13,017 nt of DNA, from contig DBOW01000117.1 of the NCBI GenBank assembly GCA_002299675.1, forward strand, positions 10,221 through 23,237, written 5' to 3'. Under the pieces are notes generated by a model that did not search any database, was not told the DNA's origin, and worked only from the letters and a program-made list of their open reading frames with translations. Origin of the DNA: Solobacterium sp. UBA636. Its GTDB lineage: Bacteria; Bacillota_I; Bacilli_A; Erysipelotrichales; Erysipelotrichaceae. This document shows, piece by piece, positions 1-6,056 of this stretch. The position numbers were made by a program, and so were the translations under genes. Positions within the stretch are counted from its first letter, which is position 1; each line of letters begins with the position of its first letter.

Positions 1-1050
1 ACTCCTTACTACAAGCTGGTTTCACAGCTGTTTGGTAAAGATATGCTGGTAGCCAACGCTACAGGCTGTTCAATGATTTACTCTTCATCTGTACCTTCTT
101 CTCCATTTATCGTTGATAAGAATGGTGAAGGTCCAGCATGGGCTAACTCATTATTCGAAGATAATGCAGAATACGGTTTCGGTATGGCAGTATCTCAGAA
201 CTACAAGGAATCTAGAATTCTTTCAATCATGGAAGAAAATCTGGAAGGCGACTGCAAAGAAGCATTTGAAAAGTATATTGCTGCAAATGGCAACAGAGAC
301 TTACAGAGAGCATGCAAGGATGAAGTAATCGCAGCTGTTAAGGCTTCTAATAACGAAAAGGTTAAGGAGCTCTTAAGCTATGAAAGAGATCTTGTTGGCA
401 AGTCTGTATGGATCGTTGGTGGCGATGGCTGGGCTTATGATATTGGATACGGCGGCTTAGACCATGTAATTGCCAATGACCTGAATGTAAATGTACTGGT
501 GCTTGATACAGAAGTTTACTCAAATACAGGTGGTCAGGCTTCTAAGTCTTCACAGGCATCTTCAATTGCCAAGTTTGCTGCCGGTGGTAAGCCAACAGCC
601 AAGAAGGACTTAGGACAGATCGCAATGGCTTATGGCCATGTATATGTAGCTTCTATCTCTATGGGTGCTGACAGACAGCAGACATTAAATGCCTTAAGAG
701 AAGCTGAAAGCTACAATGGTCCATCTTTGATCATTGCTTACTCTCCATGTGCTGAACACGGTATCAAGGGTGGCTTATCTAACCATCAGAAGGTTCAGAA
801 AGCCGCAATCGAATGTGGTTACACTACATTGTACAGATTCGACCCTAGAAACGAAGCTGCTCCATTACATGTAGATTCTAAGGAACCTGACTGGTCTAAA
901 TTTAAGGACTTCCTGATGAACGAAACTCGTTTCAATCAGCTGGTTAAGATTAAGGGCGCTGAAGAAGCAGACAAGATGTTTGATAAGACATTAAAGGATG
1001 CTCAGAAGCGTTACAACAGACTTAAGTCAATGGAAGCTCAGCAGGGCTAA
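1..1050 (+). CDS. nifJ: Pyruvate:ferredoxin (flavodoxin) oxidoreductase, C-terminal part (5' end outside window)
   Basis: This enzyme oxidatively decarboxylates pyruvate to acetyl-CoA and CO2 and reduces ferredoxin or flavodoxin in the anaerobic cytoplasm. The frame is open from base 1, so the first in-window ATG (base 43) is internal. About 349 residues are present; single-chain family members have roughly 1,170-1,200, so the N-terminal two thirds are missing. Visible family marks are ATGCS (Cys codon 67-69) and SPCAEHG (Cys codon 748-750), which correspond to two cysteine ligands of the [4Fe-4S] cluster closest to the cofactor. There is also the thiamine-diphosphate/Mg site GDGWAYDIGYGG beginning at base 421, followed by a YSNTGGQ segment. 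Codon use looks strongly biased (Lys mostly AAG), as expected for a highly expressed catabolic gene. A strong terminator follows directly. Identity is clear; whether the electron partner is ferredoxin or flavodoxin cannot be read here. Confidence 0.95.
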   Translation, partial: TPYYKLVSQLFGKDMLVANATGCSMIYSSSVPSSPFIVDKNGEGPAWANSLFEDNAEYGFGMAVSQNYKESRILSIMEENLEGDCKEAFEKYIAANGNRDLQRACKDEVIAAVKASNNEKVKELLSYERDLVGKSVWIVGGDGWAYDIGYGGLDHVIANDLNVNVLVLDTEVYSNTGGQASKSSQASSIAKFAAGGKPTAKKDLGQIAMAYGHVYVASISMGADRQQTLNALREAESYNGPSLIIAYSPCAEHGIKGGLSNHQKVQKAAIECGYTTLYRFDPRNEAAPLHVDSKEPDWSKFKDFLMNETRFNQLVKIKGAEEADKMFDKTLKDAQKRYNRLKSMEAQQG

Positions 1051-1061
1051 TATTTAAATCT

Positions 1062-1097
1062 AAAGAGAATGTGCTTAAAAACACATTCTCTTTTTTT
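1062..1097 (+). terminator. Rho-independent terminator of nifJ
   Basis: A perfect 12-bp stem (1062-1073 with 1082-1093) has an 8-base loop and runs into seven T's (1091-1097). It begins 11 bases after the nifJ stop codon, separates that gene from gpsB, and is the clearest terminator in the window. Confidence 0.93.
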
Positions 1098-1124
1098 AAA
1101 ATATCTATCATCCAATACATTCTG

Positions 1125-1133
1125 TGATATAAT
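1125..1133 (+). promoter_or_regulatory. Extended -10 promoter element for gpsB-rnpB
   Basis: TATAAT at 1128-1133 is preceded by TGA (1125-1127), giving a TGn extended -10. No good -35 hexamer lies 16-18 bases upstream, which is common for extended -10 promoters. Transcription would start near 1139-1141, only about 17 bases before the chosen gpsB ATG. The AAGGA ribosome site (1140-1144) would then sit at the very 5' end of the message. Confidence 0.6.
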
Positions 1134-1156
1134 CATTCTAAGGATTGATTTTTATT

Positions 1157-1471
1157 ATGGAAAAGTTAAATTTAACACCTGAACAGATATTAGATACAGA
1201 ATTCAAGGTTGACTTCAAGGGTTATTCCGCTGAAGAAGTTGATGCTTTTCTTGATCTGGTTCTTGATGACTACTACAAGATGGAAGATAATGTGCAGGAA
1301 CTGCTCGATTATGTTTCAAGCCTGCAGGATGAAGTCAAGGAACTGACTAAGAAGAATATTGATCTTCAGGGTAAGCAGAAGGCATTTGATATTTCAAATA
1401 CTACTTCCTACTCTTCAGTTGATCTGCTTAAGAGAATTTCAAGACTTGAAGAAGAACTATTACGTAAGTAA
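1157..1471 (+). CDS. gpsB: Cell-division regulator GpsB (DivIVA/GpsB family)
   Basis: A small cytoplasmic coiled-coil protein of 104 residues. In Bacillota, GpsB coordinates penicillin-binding proteins and the switch between septal and side-wall growth. The N-terminal DivIVA-like membrane/partner-binding motif is clear (FKGYSAEEVDAFLD, residues 20-33) and is followed by a coiled coil (about 37-75). After a polar linker, the C-terminal block SSVDLLKRISRLEEEL (86-101) resembles the GpsB trimerisation segment (DILKRLSNLEK in B. subtilis). That block and the short length favour GpsB over full-length DivIVA. The start is set at ATG 1157 because AAGGA at 1140-1144 abuts the in-frame TTG at 1145 but is 12 bases from this ATG, and because the protein then begins at the usual place. 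The stop codon (1469-1471) appears to lie inside the P1 helix of the downstream RNase P RNA. Confidence 0.92.
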   Translation: MEKLNLTPEQILDTEFKVDFKGYSAEEVDAFLDLVLDDYYKMEDNVQELLDYVSSLQDEVKELTKKNIDLQGKQKAFDISNTTSYSSVDLLKRISRLEEELLRK

Positions 1472-1809
1472 CATTTAGACGGCCGCTGGCAGAAATGTTA
1501 GAGGAAAGTCCATGCTCGCACTGTCTGCGATGACAGTAGTGATTGTGCTAAGCGAAAAAATAAGCTTAGGTAGTGCAAACTAACGGCTGGTTAATAAACC
1601 TAAGGGCAACTATGGTTTAACCTGTAAAAGTGTCAAAGAGACGAGCCTGTATGAAAATACAGGAGTGGAACGTGATAAACCCCGCAAGCGAGAAACTCAA
1701 ATTTGGTAGAGGAACCCCAAAAGCGAAATGAAGTAATACGGGTCACATTTGTGAAGATAAATGACCGTCACCTCAAAAGGGTACAAAACATGGCTTATTA
1801 ATGTACTTA
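1465..1809 (+). ncRNA. rnpB: RNase P RNA, Bacillus type (type B)
   Basis: This is the catalytic RNA that, with the RnpA protein, matures the 5' ends of tRNAs. The universal P4 strand GAGGAAAGTCCATGCTC (1501-1517) is present and pairs with ACATGGCTT near the 3' end: 1506-1514 with 1789-1796, keeping the conserved bulged U. P3 is CTGGCA/TGTTAG closed by a GAAA tetraloop (1486-1501). The interior reads GGAACGTGATAAACCCC and CAAATTTGGTAGAGG, close to the B. subtilis type B core. For P1, TAAGT and ACATT (1465-1475, one bulged A) pair with AATGTACTTA (1800-1809). This places the 5' end inside the last codons of gpsB. Total length is about 345 nt, shorter than the roughly 400 nt of B. subtilis, so some peripheral helices are probably reduced. 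The exact ends are approximate to several bases. With no gap after gpsB, it is probably cut from a gpsB-rnpB transcript or has a promoter inside gpsB. Confidence 0.95.
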
Positions 1810-1821
1810 GTGATATAGATT

Positions 1822-1842
1822 AGAACCGTCAGGTTCTTTTTT
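1822..1842 (+). terminator. Rho-independent terminator of rnpB
   Basis: A stem AGAACC (1822-1827) pairs with GGTTCT (1832-1837) across a 4-base loop and is followed by an unbroken T run to 1842. It sits 12 bases beyond the end of the RNase P P1 helix, the expected place for the end of the precursor. Confidence 0.85.
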
Positions 1843-1870
1843 AATACTTTTAAAAGAAGACTAAAAAATA

Positions 1871-1876
1871 TACAAT
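1871..1876 (+). promoter_or_regulatory. Possible -10 box for pgsA
   Basis: TACAAT (5 of 6 bases of the consensus) lies in the AT-rich gap between the rnpB terminator and pgsA. The -35 candidate about 17 bases upstream (TTTTAA near 1848) is poor. A promoter is needed somewhere in 1843-1890, because the preceding unit ends in a terminator; this is the best match seen. Confidence 0.3.
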
Positions 1877-1902
1877 AATAAGGATAGATTTGGAGGACTA
1901 AT

Positions 1903-2496
1903 ATGAATTTACCTAATAAATTAACTTTATTCAGAATAGTGCTTGTACCAGTAATACTGCTGGTATGGTTATTTCCATATGGAACATTTGGAATCAGCAT
2001 CCCAAGCTTTCCTGTTGGACCAGTATCTTTAAGTGTATTAAATATTGTGGTACTGGTTCTGTTCTTAATTGCGAGCTTTACAGATATGCTTGACGGCAAG
2101 ATTGCCAGAAAGCGCAACCTGATCACAACATTCGGAAAATTCGCGGATCCAATCGCCGATAAGCTGCTTGTTAATTCAATCTTTATTGTACTGGCATCTA
2201 AAGGTGCAATTCCGGTTATTCCTGTTGTCATCATGTTATCTAGAGATACCATTGTCGACTGCTGCCGAATGCTGGCATCACAAAATGGTGTAGTAGTGGC
2301 AGCTGGCATGATGGGCAAGGTTAAGACAGTGCTGCAGATGGTTACTATTTCTCTTGTTCTAATCAATAATCTGCCATTTGAACTTTTCTATTTCCCAATG
2401 ACCACAATTATGATCTGGCTGACCGCTTTTGTGTCATTTGCGTCCGGTTATTCGTATTTTGTGCAGATGAAATCCTATATTTTTGAATCTATGTGA
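1903..2496 (+). CDS. pgsA: CDP-diacylglycerol-glycerol-3-phosphate 3-phosphatidyltransferase (PgsA)
   Basis: This integral membrane enzyme makes phosphatidylglycerophosphate from CDP-diacylglycerol and glycerol-3-phosphate, the committed step to phosphatidylglycerol and cardiolipin. The CDP-alcohol phosphotransferase signature is complete: D61, D64, G65, A68, R69, G78, D82 and D86 match D-x2-DG-x2-AR-x8-G-x3-D-x3-D. The protein has 197 residues, normal for the family. Hydrophobic segments lie at roughly 9-24, 43-60, 87-111, 141-156 and 163-183. The opening MNLPNKLTLFRI is typical of PgsA and supports ATG 1903, which has GGAGG at 1892-1896. PgsA is favoured over other CDP-alcohol transferases by this N terminus and by the recA neighbour, as in Bacillus. 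cinA, which lies between pgsA and recA in B. subtilis, is absent. recA starts 47 bases downstream without a terminator between, so the two are probably co-transcribed. Confidence 0.92.
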   Translation: MNLPNKLTLFRIVLVPVILLVWLFPYGTFGISIPSFPVGPVSLSVLNIVVLVLFLIASFTDMLDGKIARKRNLITTFGKFADPIADKLLVNSIFIVLASKGAIPVIPVVIMLSRDTIVDCCRMLASQNGVVVAAGMMGKVKTVLQMVTISLVLINNLPFELFYFPMTTIMIWLTAFVSFASGYSYFVQMKSYIFESM

Positions 2497-2543
2497 GGAA
2501 TTTTCATTTTTTTTGACAATAATAATATAGGAGGAAAAATTTT

Positions 2544-3566
2544 ATGGCAAAAGAGAAAGATCTGAAAGATACAAATTCTAAGGATCAGCTTCTTAATGAA
2601 GCATTAAAACAGATTGAAAAACAGTACGGAAAAGGTGCTGTAATGAAGCTTGGCGACAGAGCTCTTGTAGAAGTAGATGTTATCTCATCCGGTTCATTAT
2701 CGATTGATAATGTACTTGGTGTAGGCGGCTTTCCAAGAGGCAGAATCATCGAGATTTATGGACCTGAATCTTCAGGTAAGACAACGCTGGCTTTACAGGC
2801 TATTGCGGAGTGTCAGAAGGGCGGAGGCAAATGTGCATTCATCGATGCTGAACACGCTATTGACCCAAAATATGCCAAGGCACTGGGTGTTGATGTTGAT
2901 GAACTGATTTTATCCCAGCCTGACTCGGGTGAACAGGCACTGGAAATCGCGGAAGTACTGATCAAGTCTGGCGCAATCGATCTGATTGTCATTGACTCGG
3001 TTGCCGCACTGGTACCACAAGCTGAACTTGATGGTGAAATGGGCGATTCAAATATCGGTTTACATGCCAGACTTATGTCTAAAGCCATGCGTAAACTGGC
3101 GGGTTCAATGTCGGCAAATAACTGTACCGCTATTTTCATCAATCAGCTCAGAGAAAAAGTCGGTGTCATGTTTGGCAACCCTGAAGTAACTACCGGTGGC
3201 CGTGCACTTAAGTTCTACGCTTCTATCCGTCTGGAAGTAAGAAAATCAGAAGCTATCAAGAATGGTTCAGAAGTAGTGGGCAACAAAGTCAATGTCAAGT
3301 GTGCCAAAAACAAGGTAGCCCCACCATTTAAGTCTTGTACGGTTGAAATCTATTATGGTGAGGGTATTTCCCATCTCTCGGAAGTAGTAAGTCTGGGTGT
3401 AGAACTTGGCATCATCGATAAGTCTGGTTCATGGTTCTCCTATAAGGGAGAGAAGATTGGCCAGGGTTCTGATTCAGTAAGAGCCTATCTGAAAGCCAAT
3501 CCGGAAGTGGATGAGGAAATCACAGAGGCCATTAAGCTAAAACTGGCAAATAAGGAGAATCTATAA
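2544..3566 (+). CDS. recA: Recombinase RecA
   Basis: This ATP-dependent strand-exchange protein forms filaments on single-stranded DNA, drives homologous recombination and stimulates LexA self-cleavage. It has 340 residues, slightly short because the C-terminal acidic tail is modest. Visible motifs: Walker A GPESSGKT (73-80), the DAEHA segment with the catalytic-glutamate position E103, Walker B LIVIDS (147-152), loop L1 around 156-168, the FINQLR signal-transducing segment (198-203), and loop L2 with GNPEVTTGGRALKFYAS (211-227). AGGAGG at 2529-2534 lies nine bases before the ATG. No Bacillus-type LexA box (GAAC-N4-GTTC) and no convincing promoter lie in the 47-base gap after pgsA, so SOS control is not visible here. 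A terminator hairpin begins within the stop codon. Confidence 0.98.
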   Translation: MAKEKDLKDTNSKDQLLNEALKQIEKQYGKGAVMKLGDRALVEVDVISSGSLSIDNVLGVGGFPRGRIIEIYGPESSGKTTLALQAIAECQKGGGKCAFIDAEHAIDPKYAKALGVDVDELILSQPDSGEQALEIAEVLIKSGAIDLIVIDSVAALVPQAELDGEMGDSNIGLHARLMSKAMRKLAGSMSANNCTAIFINQLREKVGVMFGNPEVTTGGRALKFYASIRLEVRKSEAIKNGSEVVGNKVNVKCAKNKVAPPFKSCTVEIYYGEGISHLSEVVSLGVELGIIDKSGSWFSYKGEKIGQGSDSVRAYLKANPEVDEEITEAIKLKLANKENL

Positions 3567-3590
3567 AAGATGGAAGGAATTCCATCTTTT
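3565..3590 (+). terminator. Terminator of the pgsA-recA unit, overlapping the recA stop codon
   Basis: The arms AAAAGATGGA (3565-3574) and TCCATCTTTT (3581-3590) pair perfectly around a 6-base loop. The 5' arm uses the last two bases of the recA TAA. The T run is only the four T's of the 3' arm followed by AATTG, so termination may be partial. The loop and inner stem also contain a GGAATTCC palindrome that allows an alternative, shifted pairing. Confidence 0.7.
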
Positions 3591-3605
3591 AATTGTGGGT
3601 AATTT

Positions 3606-3614
3606 TGGTATAAT
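3606..3614 (+). promoter_or_regulatory. Extended -10 promoter element for rny-ymdB
   Basis: TATAAT at 3609-3614 is preceded by TG plus one base (3606-3608), an extended -10. The region where a -35 would lie (about 3586-3591) overlaps the T-rich end of the recA terminator and is not a clear hexamer. Predicted transcription starts near 3621, giving a 5' leader of about 47 bases to rny. Confidence 0.6.
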
Positions 3615-3667
3615 AATTAAGGATTTATTCCAAATTAATTCAAATACTTAATGGAGGTATACAAAAT

Positions 3668-5227
3668 ATGGGTAATTTAAGTATTCCTTCCATTTTAATC
3701 GGGGCATTAGTTGGTTTAATCATTGGGGTAATAGTTTTTTATATTATCGACAATATTAAAATTAACTCAACTAAGGCTAAAGCTAAAAAAATCCTAGATG
3801 ACGCACAAGACGAAGCCAAGAACACTATTAAACAGGCTGTTTTAGACGGTAAAACACAAGTCTATGATTTAAAGCTATCAGCTGAAAAAGAAATTAAAGA
3901 TCGTAAATCCGAGCTGCAGTCGCAGGAAACAAAACTTTTAAGAAGAGAGGATTCTCTTAATTTCCGCGATGAAAATCTGACTCAAAAAGAACGCAAACTG
4001 GATGAAAAGCTTAAGAAAGCTGAAGAAAAAGCTGTCCAATTAAACAAAATGGAAGAAGAACTTCAATCAAGAATTGAAGGACAGATCACACTTTTAGAAA
4101 GAGTATCTAATATGTCTCAACAGGAAGCACATGATGAACTGATGCAGGTAGTTGAGAAAAAGATGCAGAATGAGGTTGCGGCCTATATCCGTGAGAAAGA
4201 AGAAGAAGCCAAGGCCAAAGCCAAGGAAAATTCACGTGAAATTATCGCAACAGCTATTCAAAGATACTCCCAGGAGGAATCACTTGACCGCACAATTTCC
4301 GTTGTTGCCCTGCCAAGTGAGGAAATGAAGGGGCGTATTATCGGACGAGAAGGCCGTAATATCCGCGCTATTGAACAGGCTACCGGTGTTGATCTGATTA
4401 TCGACGATACACCAGAAGCTATCACAATTTCCTGCTTCAACCCAATCAGAAGGGAAATTGCCCGTCTGTCTCTGGAAACTTTAATCAAAGATGGACGTAT
4501 TCAGCCTGGCCGTATTGAGGAAGTAGTAAACAGAGTAACCAAGGAAATGAATGAAACTATCATGAAGTATGGTGAAGATGCCTGCTTCAAACTGAAGATT
4601 GGCAAAATTCATCCCGAACTGGTAAAACTGGTAGGTACTTTAAGATACCGTTATTCTTATGGCCAGAACGGTCTGGAACACGCCATGGAAGTTGCCTCAT
4701 TCGCAGGAATGATGGCTGCCGAACTTGGTTTAAATCAGTCACTTGCCAAGCGTGCAGGTTTGCTCCACGATATTGGTAAAGCTGTTGACTTTGAACAGGA
4801 AGGTACTCATGTTGAACTGGGTGCCAAATATGCCAAGAAGTATGGTGAAAATGAAGTGGTAGTTAATGCCATTGAATCTCATCATGGTGATGTGCCTCCT
4901 ACAAGCTTAATATCTTATCTTGTAGCTTCTGCCGATACTCTCTCAGCTGCCAGACCTGGTGCCCGCTATGAAGGCATGGAAAACTACATTGAGCGTCTGG
5001 AAAAGCTTGAAGCTATCGCTAAGGAAAATGATGGCGTTGATTCAGCCTTTGCGATTCAGGCCGGACGTGAAATCAGAGTTATGGTTGTGCCTGATAAGGT
5101 AGACGATGCCAAGTGCACAATGATAGCCAGAAATATTAAGGAAAGAATTGAAAACGAATTAACTTACCCAGGACAGATCAAGGTTACTGTAATCCGTGAG
5201 TTAAGGGCAAATGAAGTAGCTAAGTAA
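3668..5227 (+). CDS. rny: Ribonuclease Y (membrane-anchored endoribonuclease)
   Basis: RNase Y starts mRNA decay and cuts many operon transcripts at the inner face of the membrane. At 519 residues it is almost exactly the usual length. Order of parts: an N-terminal membrane helix (about 7-28), a long charged coiled coil (about 33-200) with a KAKAKAKE stretch near 181-188, a KH RNA-binding domain with GRIIGREGRNIR (222-233), and an HD metal-dependent hydrolase domain. HD residues visible are H338 (LEHAMEV), H367-D368 (HDIGKA), H381, H405-H406 (ESHHGD) and D423, so the active site looks intact. ATG 3668 has GGAGG at 3653-3657 and places the membrane helix at the very N terminus, as in the family. 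ymdB starts two bases after the stop, the same pair as in B. subtilis. Confidence 0.97.
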   Translation: MGNLSIPSILIGALVGLIIGVIVFYIIDNIKINSTKAKAKKILDDAQDEAKNTIKQAVLDGKTQVYDLKLSAEKEIKDRKSELQSQETKLLRREDSLNFRDENLTQKERKLDEKLKKAEEKAVQLNKMEEELQSRIEGQITLLERVSNMSQQEAHDELMQVVEKKMQNEVAAYIREKEEEAKAKAKENSREIIATAIQRYSQEESLDRTISVVALPSEEMKGRIIGREGRNIRAIEQATGVDLIIDDTPEAITISCFNPIRREIARLSLETLIKDGRIQPGRIEEVVNRVTKEMNETIMKYGEDACFKLKIGKIHPELVKLVGTLRYRYSYGQNGLEHAMEVASFAGMMAAELGLNQSLAKRAGLLHDIGKAVDFEQEGTHVELGAKYAKKYGENEVVVNAIESHHGDVPPTSLISYLVASADTLSAARPGARYEGMENYIERLEKLEAIAKENDGVDSAFAIQAGREIRVMVVPDKVDDAKCTMIARNIKERIENELTYPGQIKVTVIRELRANEVAK

Positions 5228-5229
5228 TA

Positions 5230-6000
5230 ATGAACATTCTATTTTTAGGAGACATTGTTGGAAAAAGTGGTCGCGAAATTATTCGCGACCTTTTGCCATC
5301 TTTAAAGGAAAAATACAAAAGTGATTTTGTGATTGCCAATGGTGAAAACGCAGCTCATGGCAAGGGTTTAACCCTGAATATTTATGAAGAACTCATCAGC
5401 TATGGCATTGATGCCATAACAATGGGTAATCATACCTATTCTAAACACAATATCATTGAAAACATTTCGAAGATGGACAGACTGATTGTGCCAAACAATT
5501 TTATTGATAAAGTAGGAAGCGGTTACCGTTTATTTGAAATAAATAAGAGGAAAGTCTGTGTAGCCAATATTCTGGGCCGATATTCGATGGGTGACTATAT
5601 GTCTGATCCCTATGAGTCCTATCAGGATATTATCGATCATGTAAGAGCGGATATCTTTATTGTCGATATGCACGCCGAGGCAACAGCCGAAAAAAGACTC
5701 TTTGCCGAATATTTCAAATCTCATGCTCAATGTGTACTGGGAACCCATACTCATGTTCAGACTGCTGATGAAGCTGTATTGAATAATAAGACAGCCTTTA
5801 TCAGTGATGTGGGGATGTGTGGTCCATATAATTCAATTATTGGCCGTGATATAAACGAGACAATAAGATCAAATATTCTGCATGAAAAAACCCGCTACGA
5901 AATAGCTGAAGGGCAGGCGATACTTTGTGGCGTAAGTGTCACCATTGATGATAACAGCTGTCTTCCTGTTTCAATTGAAAGAATTCAGATTAGACCATAA
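5230..6000 (+). CDS. ymdB: YmdB-family metallophosphodiesterase
   Basis: A cytoplasmic calcineurin-like phosphodiesterase; in B. subtilis, YmdB hydrolyses 2',3'-cyclic nucleotides (and cAMP in vitro) and influences biofilm and motility choices. The protein has 256 residues (B. subtilis 264). Metal ligands are all present: D8, E39-N40 (NGENAAHGKG), N67-H68 (GNHT), H148 (MHAEAT), and H173 and H175 (GTHTHVQTAD). After GNHT the protein reads YS where B. subtilis has WD. The start overlaps the end of the rny unit (a TAATAATG junction), and no good Shine-Dalgarno precedes it, so translation is probably coupled to rny. Codons 14-20 form a perfect hairpin followed by TTTT (see the separate entry). 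No terminator follows the gene, so some read-through into the DegV genes is possible. Confidence 0.93.
   Translation: MNILFLGDIVGKSGREIIRDLLPSLKEKYKSDFVIANGENAAHGKGLTLNIYEELISYGIDAITMGNHTYSKHNIIENISKMDRLIVPNNFIDKVGSGYRLFEINKRKVCVANILGRYSMGDYMSDPYESYQDIIDHVRADIFIVDMHAEATAEKRLFAEYFKSHAQCVLGTHTHVQTADEAVLNNKTAFISDVGMCGPYNSIIGRDINETIRSNILHEKTRYEIAEGQAILCGVSVTIDDNSCLPVSIERIQIRP
5269..5294 (+). other. Terminator-like hairpin inside the 5' coding region of ymdB
   Basis: GGTCGCGAA (5269-5277) and TTCGCGACC (5282-5290) form a perfect 9-bp stem with the 4-base loop ATTA, followed at once by TTTT (5291-5294). It starts 40 bases into ymdB and covers codons 14-20 (Gly-Arg-Glu-Ile-Ile-Arg-Asp). Both arginines use CGC, which completes the palindrome. 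Its form is that of an intrinsic terminator with a short T run. It could lower ymdB expression relative to rny or protect or expose the rny-ymdB message. No function is shown. Confidence 0.7.
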
Positions 6001-6030
6001 TTGTGACAAATTAATAAACTGTCATATAAT
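6001..6030 (+). promoter_or_regulatory. Promoter for the degV pair
   Basis: TATAAT at 6025-6030 has a TTGTGA (6001-6006) 18 bases upstream as the -35 candidate (TTG kept, 4 of 6 bases matching). Predicted transcription starts near 6037, followed by AAGGAG (6045-6050) and ATG 6057. The promoter begins immediately after the ymdB stop codon. Confidence 0.6.
6004..6024 (+). promoter_or_regulatory. Inverted repeat in the degV promoter spacer (possible operator)
   Basis: TGACA (6004-6008) and TGTCA (6020-6024) form a symmetric pair separated by 11 AT-rich bases. They fill the space between the -35 and -10 candidates, the usual position of a repressor operator. The half-sites are only five bases, so chance is possible. 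The regulator is unknown. Confidence 0.35.
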
Positions 6031-6056
6031 GTTGATGTTTATATAAGGAGTGTAAT

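Noticed and set aside
1145..1156. TTG start four codons upstream of the chosen gpsB start
   Set aside because: The AAGGA ribosome site is directly adjacent to this TTG, leaving no spacing; the downstream ATG fits spacing and family length.
1823..1836. GAAC and GTTC half-sites resembling a LexA box
   Set aside because: The spacing is six bases, not four, and the repeat is fully explained as the stem of the rnpB terminator.
1773..2366. 197-codon open frame on the minus strand
   Set aside because: It is antisense to pgsA and the end of rnpB, has no ribosome site, and its low-complexity translation matches no family; pgsA in the same place is certain.
2513..2518. TTGACA, a perfect -35 hexamer, before recA
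   Set aside because: A -10 at 17 bases would fall on AAAATT between the ribosome site and the recA ATG; the only TATAAT-like bases are about 4 bases away. Not a usable promoter.
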